DNA of 11,878 bases from CAZGLR01 sp964526635 (lineage in GTDB: Bacteria > Zixibacteria > MSB-5A5 > GN15 > JAAZOE01), in assembly GCA_964526635.1 (NCBI GenBank), contig CAZGLR010000104.1, positions 1 through 11,878 on the forward strand, written 5' to 3'. Of the stretch, positions 7,052-11,878 are shown one piece after another (within the stretch, counting starts at the first letter, position 1; each line of letters starts with the position of its first letter). The position numbers and the translations under genes are program-made. The notes under the pieces were generated by a model, which worked only from the letters and a program-made list of their open reading frames with translations, was not told the DNA's origin and did no database searches.

Positions 7052-7676
7052 GAGCCCGCCTTCGCGGAAGAGATGATGTAATCCGTCCATACACTTCATC
7101 GGCCAGTTCAGCGATTGTCTTGTGGCCGTCGAGTACCACCACGCGCCGTGAGCGGGCCAGCTTCAGGAAGCCGTGACGAACACGGTTGAAGAAGGCTTTT
7201 GATTCGTTTTCAAGACGGTCTGCCTTTTTTTGCCGACGGCGCAGTGACTCAGTATAGTCAATATCGACGATGAAGGTTATATTCGGTGAGGTCGAAAACG
7301 ATGCCAGGGAATTGAGCCGTTCGACAATTTTGCGATCCAGACCGCGCCCGAACGCCTGATAAGCAGTTGTTGAATCGAAAAAACGGTCGCAGATGATTAC
7401 CGTACCCGATTCAAGCGCGGGAAGAATTACCTGAGCTGTAAGTTGCGCCCGTGAGGCTTCGTAAAGAAGCAGTTCGGTCAATGGCTCGATAGTAAGACCG
7501 GGGTCCAGCAGCAGACGGCGTATACGTTCGGATACGGGTGTTCCGCCCGGTTCACGAATAAACAGGACATCATACCCTTCTCGCTTGAGCCGGGCATGAA
7601 GCCGCCGTGCCTGCGTCGATTTGCCGGAACCATCGATACCCTCAAACGTCACAAAAAATCCGCGTGTTTTGCTCAT
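7044..7676 (-). CDS. tmk: Thymidylate kinase
   Basis: The 210-residue cytoplasmic enzyme phosphorylates dTMP to dTDP with ATP for DNA synthesis. The P-loop GIDGSGKST is at 13-21, REPGG at 41-45, the DRF-type motif DRFFDST at 97-103, and a basic lid RRRQKKADRLE at 146-156. A basic residue in the lid rather than the P-loop fits the bacterial type II enzyme. Its length is normal for the family. The ATG at 7674-7676 has only a weak purine-rich site upstream (GGCAAAGA). The stop overlaps the S41 protease start by eight bases. I see no clear promoter in the 126-base gap upstream, so read-through from ino1 is possible. Confidence 0.95.
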   Translation of the reverse strand: MSKTRGFFVTFEGIDGSGKSTQARRLHARLKREGYDVLFIREPGGTPVSERIRRLLLDPGLTIEPLTELLLYEASRAQLTAQVILPALESGTVIICDRFFDSTTAYQAFGRGLDRKIVERLNSLASFSTSPNITFIVDIDYTESLRRRQKKADRLENESKAFFNRVRHGFLKLARSRRVVVLDGHKTIAELADEVYGRITSSLPRRRAHA

Positions 7677-7755
7677 ATCGTCTTTGCCAATTCCATAGTG
7701 ATCAGAATGCTGCTATGTTCATTGACTGTATCAGGCAATGCACTTTTTATACCAC

Positions 7756-7799
7756 CGGGCATTTATACCCGTTATGGTTACAGAGGATTCAACCATAAC
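7756..7799. repeat. Two adjacent stem-loops between ino1 and tmk
   Basis: GTTATGGTT (7771-7779) and AACCATAAC (7791-7799) are perfect 9-bp arms around an 11-base loop, beginning three bases after the ino1 stop codon in the direction of transcription. A second small hairpin, CGGG (7756-7759) with CCCG (7768-7771), follows and shares one base with the first. There is no T run after either on the minus strand, so this may attenuate or stabilise the ino1 3' end, not terminate cleanly. Confidence 0.4.
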
Positions 7800-7802
7800 A
7801 AT

Positions 7803-8984
7803 CTATTGGTTTTTAATGCCTTTTGCACTTTTTACTGCTGCTTCGGTCGGCTCGTTTTTCCTTTTGAGCGTGACTTTTTCGGTCCGGAATTTTTGCAGCC
7901 GGTTGGCGGCGATAAACTCCTCAACCAGGGCGTAGGCCTCGGAATCAGTATATTGTCGCGGTGGCGATTTCATGAAATATGCCGATGGCGCTGTAATCGC
8001 CCCGGAAAGCCCCTTATTCATCGCCATCTTACAACAGCGAACAGCATCTATAACCACCCCGGCGGAATTGGGGCTGTCCCATACTTCCAGTTTGAGTTCC
8101 AGATTCAGCGGGACATTGCCGAAGGTGGTGCCTTCCAGGCGAATGTGGGCCCATTTGCGGTCCTTTAGCCAGGGGACATAATCCGATGGCCCGATGTGGA
8201 CATTATCCTCACCCATATCGTAATCGAGCTGACTGGTCACCGAACCGGTTTTGGATATTTTTTTCGATTCGAGCCGTTCGCGCTCGAGCATATTTAAAAA
8301 ATCGGTATTACCCCCGATATTCAACTGGCTGGTATGGCTGAGGCGGACTCCGCGGTCGCGGAACAGACGGGTCAGGACACGATGTACAATTGTGGCCCCG
8401 ACCTGCGATTTGACATCATCGCCAATCACCGGCAAGTTCTTTTCCTTAAATCGTTGCTGCCAGTAGTTTTCCCGGGCAATGAAGACCGGTATGCAGTTGA
8501 CAAAACCGCAGCCGGCCTCGAGAATCTGCTCGACATACCATTTGGTGGCGTGTTCCGAACCCACGGGTAAAAAGCTGACGACCACATCGGTGCCGGTTTC
8601 TTTGAGCAGCCGGACAATGTTGGTCGTGTCGCCGGGAGCTTTGGTGATGATTTTCTTAAGATATTTTCCGAGACCGTCGTGTGTCATACCCCGCTCGACA
8701 GTAATACCGGTATAATCGACATCGCAGAATTTATAGGTGTTATTGGGTGCGGTAAAAATTGCTTCGGACAGATCTTTGCCGACCTTATTGGAGTCTATAT
8801 CTATCGCGGCTGAAATTTCAATATCGGAGACATGATATCCTCCCAAATTGACATGCATCAATCCGGGAACAAATTGATTTTCATCGGCTTCGCGGTAAAA
8901 ACGGATACCCTGAACAAATGCCGAGGCGCAATTTCCAACACCGATAATTGCCACCCGTACTTTATGCTGGTCCCTTTTTCCCAT
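7803..8984 (-). CDS. ino1: Inositol-3-phosphate synthase
   Basis: The 393-residue enzyme converts glucose-6-phosphate to inositol-3-phosphate with bound NAD, the first step of inositol synthesis. It is of the shorter type seen in actinobacteria, archaea and thermophiles. The NAD-binding loop GVGNCASA is at 15-22, and SFLPVGSEHATKWY is at about 137-150. GDDVKSQVGAT (188-198) holds a conserved active-site lysine, NIGGNTDFLN is at 222-231, KTGSVTSQ at 245-252, and a long conserved segment (GPSDYVPWL, WDSPNSAGVVIDAVR) continues towards the C-terminus. The last 20 or so residues are a Lys-rich tail of no known role. I chose the ATG at 8982-8984, preceded by AAGGGG four bases upstream; the in-frame ATG six codons earlier has no such site. 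A strong promoter sits just upstream. Confidence 0.93.
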   Translation of the reverse strand: MGKRDQHKVRVAIIGVGNCASAFVQGIRFYREADENQFVPGLMHVNLGGYHVSDIEISAAIDIDSNKVGKDLSEAIFTAPNNTYKFCDVDYTGITVERGMTHDGLGKYLKKIITKAPGDTTNIVRLLKETGTDVVVSFLPVGSEHATKWYVEQILEAGCGFVNCIPVFIARENYWQQRFKEKNLPVIGDDVKSQVGATIVHRVLTRLFRDRGVRLSHTSQLNIGGNTDFLNMLERERLESKKISKTGSVTSQLDYDMGEDNVHIGPSDYVPWLKDRKWAHIRLEGTTFGNVPLNLELKLEVWDSPNSAGVVIDAVRCCKMAMNKGLSGAITAPSAYFMKSPPRQYTDSEAYALVEEFIAANRLQKFRTEKVTLKRKNEPTEAAVKSAKGIKNQ

Positions 8985-9028
8985 ATTTCCCCTTATTTCC
9001 ATATGATAGACTTTCCACTCAGTGCGAA

Positions 9029-9057
9029 AATATAGATGATTACCGCCTTTCAGTCAA
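9029..9057 (-). promoter_or_regulatory. Sigma70-type promoter for ino1
   Basis: On the minus strand TTGACT (complement of 9052-9057) is exactly 17 bases from TATATT (complement of 9029-9034). The start site would be near 9022, leaving a leader of about 38 bases containing the AAGGGG ribosome binding site. It is the best promoter match in the window. Confidence 0.65.
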
Positions 9058-9099
9058 TTGCCGGCCGGGCTTTTTGCCGTGGCGGTCTCGTCAATGTAA

Positions 9100-9127
9100 T
9101 TGCCTTATCTACTTCCCGCAGTAAAGT
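9100..9127 (+). promoter_or_regulatory. Weak candidate promoter for the AlkD-like gene
   Basis: TTGCCT (9100-9105) and TAAAGT (9122-9127) are 16 bases apart; an alternative -10, TATATT, is at 9129-9134 but lacks a good -35. Position (43 bases before the chosen start) is reasonable, the match is only fair. Confidence 0.25.
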
Positions 9128-9170
9128 GTATATTAGCTACGCTATATCCATAGCAGCGGAGAATTACAAA

Positions 9171-9836
9171 ATGACCGGCGAGTCGCTCTTAAGGATGATC
9201 AAAACTGATTACGACGCGATACGATTGGCCAATGGCAAAATCGTGACTGCCGATATCCGTAGAATATCCAACGCTTATTATCAAAAAGCAAAATCCCTGC
9301 CTAAGAAACAGATATTCGAACTCTGCGAGTATTTGCTGGACCGTGAATACACAATTATCCCGCTTGACTGGGCCTGGAGGATTGAAAAACGGTACACAAT
9401 CGGGGATTTTAATCGTTTTCAACGATGGCTCAAAGTGTACGTGGACGAGTGGGGCGTATGCGATCATCTATGCGTACATCCTTTGGGCACATTCATTTAC
9501 CATTTCCCGGAGGTGATTACACCGACCAGGAAATGGGCGTATTCAAAGAACCGATGGCATCGTCGGGCCTCGGCAGTATGCCTTATTCCACGCATTCGCA
9601 AGGGTGAGGGGCTTTCCGATGTTTTTGCGCGTGCCGATATTCTGCTGGAAGACAGCGATGATATGGTACAGAAAGGATATGGCTGGATGTTGAAAGAGGC
9701 CGCCAATCGGTATCAGCGCGAGGTGTTCGAATATGTCATGCGCAAGAAACGGAATATGCCGCGAACGTCACTGCGGTATGCGGTCGAGAAGATGCCGCAA
9801 TCACTGCGGAAGCGGGCGATGGCCCGGGACTGGTGA
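9171..9836 (+). CDS. AlkD-like DNA alkylation repair glycosylase (HEAT-repeat)
   Basis: The 221-residue, all-helical, very basic protein matches the DNA alkylation repair enzyme family, whose AlkD member excises bulky and positively charged N3- and N7-alkylpurines from DNA. In Bacillus cereus AlkD the key residues are a Trp and Asp four apart and a later Arg. Here WGVCD (Trp94, Asp98) and NRWHRRASAV (127-136, Arg131/132) fit that arrangement, followed by LIPRIRKG (138-145). The reading frame stays open upstream to 9036, but I chose the ATG at 9171: it has GGAG nine bases upstream, and the longer form would run through the divergent ino1 promoter and lacks family similarity. It is the only intact + strand gene in the window, placed between ino1 and the repeat protein, and appears to be transcribed alone. 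No terminator is visible on the + strand. Confidence 0.85.
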   Translation: MTGESLLRMIKTDYDAIRLANGKIVTADIRRISNAYYQKAKSLPKKQIFELCEYLLDREYTIIPLDWAWRIEKRYTIGDFNRFQRWLKVYVDEWGVCDHLCVHPLGTFIYHFPEVITPTRKWAYSKNRWHRRASAVCLIPRIRKGEGLSDVFARADILLEDSDDMVQKGYGWMLKEAANRYQREVFEYVMRKKRNMPRTSLRYAVEKMPQSLRKRAMARDW

Positions 9837-9882
9837 GATTCCATAAGTCTCAGGCATAAACAACTATTCTTCCCTATTACAC

Positions 9883-9923
9883 AAATAAAAAAACCTGCCT
9901 GCCGTGGGGCGCGGCAGACAGGT
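9883..9923 (-). terminator. Rho-independent terminator of the dockerin-like repeat protein gene
   Basis: ACCTG-c-CTGCCG (9893-9904) pairs with CGGCAG-a-CAGGT (9912-9923) around a 7-base loop: 11 pairs with a single mismatch. On the minus strand it is followed by a T-rich tail (complement of the A run at 9883-9892). It starts 30 bases beyond the stop codon at 9953. The remainder of 9837-9952 shows nothing else. Confidence 0.8.
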
Positions 9924-9952
9924 CGTGGTAAGAATAAGCAGACAAAGACTGC

Positions 9953-11878
9953 TTACTTATAAAGTGGTGGACCACACATGAAGTACCACCGGCAGCAGTC
10001 ACAGGGCGGCGGACCTCCATTGAAGACATAGTTAATCAGGTACACGGCATCGCCGATGTTGACCTGACAATCGCAGTTGGCGTCACCACTACAGACCGCA
10101 TACGGCATCGGCGCCGGACCGGCGCTGAAGACGTGGTTGATGAGGTAAACCGCATCTCCCACATTCTGAGAATTGTCGTTGTTGGCATCACCCGGCAGGC
10201 AATCGCACAGCGGCGGATCGACGCAGGTGCAGTCGACCGGCGGTGAACCGATGCCGGAGAGCCAGTTGCTCAGATGGGTTACATCCTGCAAGCTGATACA
10301 GCAATCGCCATTGACGTCACCATTGGCTTGCGGTATCGGCGCAGGGCCGCCGCTGGTGATGTAGGCCTGCAGATAGGCGACGTCGGCCAGATCGATAACG
10401 CCATCACCGTTGGCATCGCCCGGCATCTGCAGCGAGCAGGTGTCGCAGCAATGATCAATGTGATTGCCAAAGAAGATACCGTCGAGATTATCAAAGGCGC
10501 CATCGCAGTTATAGTCATTGCATGGCAGCGCCCCAAGGAGATCATTACCGGTCACACAATGATCACCATTGATATCGAGGAACCTCGCCGGTATTTCAGC
10601 GCATAGCGTTCCATCGACATACAATTTGGCCTTGCAATCTATACAATCGAGACTACTGGCTGTGATAGTGAAGATCGTTGCACCAGTGGCCGGATCGCAG
10701 GATTCCGGATACACTTTCGGCCAGTCGGGATGTGTATTTGGACACGGCACAGTCGGGCAGTCGCTGAAGTCAAGCCAGGTCGTGGACGTATCGCAAATGG
10801 TATTGCCACAGCTGTCCTTGAGGAAGACATTGTATGGAATATCGCCCTGTGGACAGATGACCAGACAGGGATCGAACATGGTGCTGTCGCAGAAGGCCGG
10901 CCCCGGCGGACATGGCCCACTGCAGCAATGATCCAGATGGCTGGCGTGAATAGTCTGATCGTTGGCTGTGATCGTGCCATCGCAATCATAGTCATTGCAT
11001 GGTGCGACCCCGAGCCAGTCATTCGGCGTAACACAATGGTCAGCATTGATGTCCAAAAACCTGGTTCGCACTGTCGTACATGGCGCGCCATTGACATGTA
11101 ATATCGCCGCGCAATCGATGCAGTCGAGAGACGATGCCGCGATATTGAAGAAATGCTCACCGGTGGCCGGATCACAGGAATCCGGGAAGACATTCGGCCA
11201 GTCCGGATGCGTATTCGGGCACGGTAATGCCGGACAGCTGGCGAAGTCCAGATAGGTCGCGGCCGGCGAACAAACTGGATTACCACAGCTGTCCTTCAGG
11301 AATATGCTGTACGTAATGTCGCCAAGCGGACAGATAACCAGACAGGGATCGAACATCGTGCTGTCGCAGAAGGCCGGTCCCGGCGGGCACGGTCCCTGAT
11401 CGCAGCAATGATCCAGATGCGCGGCGTGAATAGCATTGTCATCGGGACCAATAGTGCCATCGCAATTGTAATCGTTGCAGCCGGGGTTGGCCTGCCAGTC
11501 ATCCGGGAAGACACACAAATCACCGGTTATATCAAGGAACTTGACAATGACATCCCGACATGGCTGGCCATCGACATACAATATCGCCGAACAATCAAGA
11601 CAATCCAGTGCGCCGGCTTTAATATTGAAGAAGTGCTCACCGGTCGCCGGATCACATGAATCGGGATGTACCACGGGCCAGGTAGGATAGAGATTCGGAC
11701 ACGGCTGCGCCGGACAGGCGGTGCCCAGATCGAGCCAGAGATTGGGATCGCATACGGGATTCCCGCAACTGTCGGTGACTTTGACAGTCCAGGTGATATC
11801 GCCCTGCGGGCAAATGACCAGGCAGGGATCATACATGACACTGTCGCAGAAGGCCGGTCCCGGCGGGCACGGTCCCTG
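9953..11878 (-). CDS. Cysteine-rich tandem-repeat protein with C-terminal dockerin-like modules, 5' end beyond the window
   Basis: The open frame runs to the right edge, so at least 641 residues are seen and the N-terminus, including any signal peptide, is missing. Numbering from the Met codon at 11836, three copies of a roughly 160-residue unit (1-160, 161-319, 320-467) follow the tail of an earlier copy. Each unit has an Ig-like beta-rich first half (GDI.Y.VFLKDSCGNPVC, then a WLDF-type strand) and a second half with two EF-hand-type calcium loops. Two dockerin-like domains follow at 472-533 and 549-610, then a Cys-rich end, CDCCRWYFMC...LYK. About one residue in ten of the repeats is Cys, which implies an extracellular, disulfide-bonded protein. 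The role is unknown; a surface structural or adhesion protein is a guess. No sortase or PEP-type sorting tail is visible. A strong terminator follows. Confidence 0.85.
   Translation of the reverse strand, partial: QGPCPPGPAFCDSVMYDPCLVICPQGDITWTVKVTDSCGNPVCDPNLWLDLGTACPAQPCPNLYPTWPVVHPDSCDPATGEHFFNIKAGALDCLDCSAILYVDGQPCRDVIVKFLDITGDLCVFPDDWQANPGCNDYNCDGTIGPDDNAIHAAHLDHCCDQGPCPPGPAFCDSTMFDPCLVICPLGDITYSIFLKDSCGNPVCSPAATYLDFASCPALPCPNTHPDWPNVFPDSCDPATGEHFFNIAASSLDCIDCAAILHVNGAPCTTVRTRFLDINADHCVTPNDWLGVAPCNDYDCDGTITANDQTIHASHLDHCCSGPCPPGPAFCDSTMFDPCLVICPQGDIPYNVFLKDSCGNTICDTSTTWLDFSDCPTVPCPNTHPDWPKVYPESCDPATGATIFTITASSLDCIDCKAKLYVDGTLCAEIPARFLDINGDHCVTGNDLLGALPCNDYNCDGAFDNLDGIFFGNHIDHCCDTCSLQMPGDANGDGVIDLADVAYLQAYITSGGPAPIPQANGDVNGDCCISLQDVTHLSNWLSGIGSPPVDCTCVDPPLCDCLPGDANNDNSQNVGDAVYLINHVFSAGPAPMPYAVCSGDANCDCQVNIGDAVYLINYVFNGGPPPCDCCRWYFMCGPPLYK
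10007..10423 (-). other. Pair of dockerin-like calcium-binding domains
   Basis: Domain A (10238-10423) has loops GDANGDGVIDLAD and GDVNGDCCISLQD with first aspartates 33 residues apart. Domain B (10007-10192) has GDANNDNSQNVGD and GDANCDCQVNIGD, 35 apart, each followed by DAVYLIN(H/Y)VF. The spacing and the hydrophobic helix after each loop fit type I dockerin folds. In three of four loops the usual Gly at position 6 is replaced (Cys or Asn), which may weaken calcium binding. The proline-rich ends (GGPAPIP, GGPPP) are typical of this subgroup. No cohesin is in the window. Confidence 0.7.
10436..11878 (-). repeat. Tandem array of about 480-bp coding repeats
   Basis: Units: 11357-11836 (480 bp), 10880-11356 (477 bp), 10436-10879 (444 bp, shortened at its end), plus the last 42 bases of a further unit at 11837-11878. 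All lengths are multiples of three, so the frame is kept. Within the array, the 38 bases at 11361-11398 are identical to 11841-11878. Cysteine positions coincide between units 1 and 2 (17 each) and nearly so in unit 3. True copy number is unknown because the array continues off the edge. Confidence 0.9.

Noticed and set aside
9036..9170. N-terminal extension of the AlkD-like protein by 45 codons
   Set aside because: It would pass through the ino1 promoter, lacks family similarity, and the ATG at 9171 has a good ribosome binding site.
10639..11286. Minus-strand open frame of 215 codons within the repeat array
   Set aside because: It repeats with the same 480-bp period as the main frame, lacks the Cys and calcium-loop logic, and is an off-frame shadow of the repeats.
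10436..11878. CRISPR or non-coding satellite explanation for the periodic sequence
   Set aside because: The period is about 480 bp, the frame is preserved throughout, and cysteine and aspartate positions are conserved, so it is a coding repeat.

Overview
The window looks like a chromosomal piece of an uncultured, mesophilic-looking bacterium. The best lineage clue is the large cysteine-rich protein at the right edge, whose C-terminal calcium-loop modules (GDAN.D....GDAVYLINYVF.GGPPP) resemble those I associate with candidate division Zixibacteria and neighbouring candidate phyla. That placement is an inference (about 0.6) and not something the sequence proves. I see no rRNA, tRNA, CRISPR array, insertion sequence or phage gene.

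Layout. Positions 1-165 hold a broken piece on the + strand: the start of an FAD/NAD-binding oxidoreductase runs in one frame and an unrelated-looking C-terminal tail runs in another. Positions 166-369 are intergenic with three stem-loops. From 370 to 9002 all genes are on the minus strand, read right to left: ino1-type inositol-3-phosphate synthase (8984-7803), thymidylate kinase tmk (7676-7044), an S41 C-terminal-processing protease overlapping tmk by 8 bases (7051-5438), a secreted cyclophilin-type prolyl isomerase (5341-4727), a YihY/BrkB membrane protein (4639-3770), an MtnX-like HAD phosphatase (3564-2899), and a sugar-1-phosphate nucleotidyltransferase fused to a degenerate phosphomannomutase-like domain (2868-370). 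A single + strand gene, an AlkD-like DNA glycosylase (9171-9836), is divergent from ino1. From 9953 to the right edge runs the 3' part of a minus-strand gene for a secreted, tandem-repeat, dockerin-like protein. It is cut by the window end.

Transcription. Three minus-strand promoters look convincing and share the -10 hexamer TATATT: before ino1 (TTGACT-17-TATATT), before the prolyl isomerase (TTGATT-16-TATATT, with a perfect 12-bp palindrome inside the spacer) and before the HAD phosphatase (TTGCCA-16-TATATT). With the terminators this suggests separate units: ino1; tmk with S41 protease; prolyl isomerase; yihY; HAD phosphatase with nucleotidyltransferase. Most of these genes are ordinary housekeeping or envelope functions. 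Inositol-3-phosphate synthase and a probable GDP-mannose or related nucleotide-sugar enzyme in one neighbourhood hint at inositol- or mannose-containing envelope lipids or glycans, but no lipid synthase or glycosyltransferase is present to confirm it.

Most notable points: the 160-residue, 17-cysteine repeat unit that joins an Ig-like segment to a compact pair of EF-hand-type loops; the loss of every catalytic motif in the phosphomannomutase half of the fusion; and the frame switch at the left edge. The right edge lies exactly inside a 38-bp perfect repeat.
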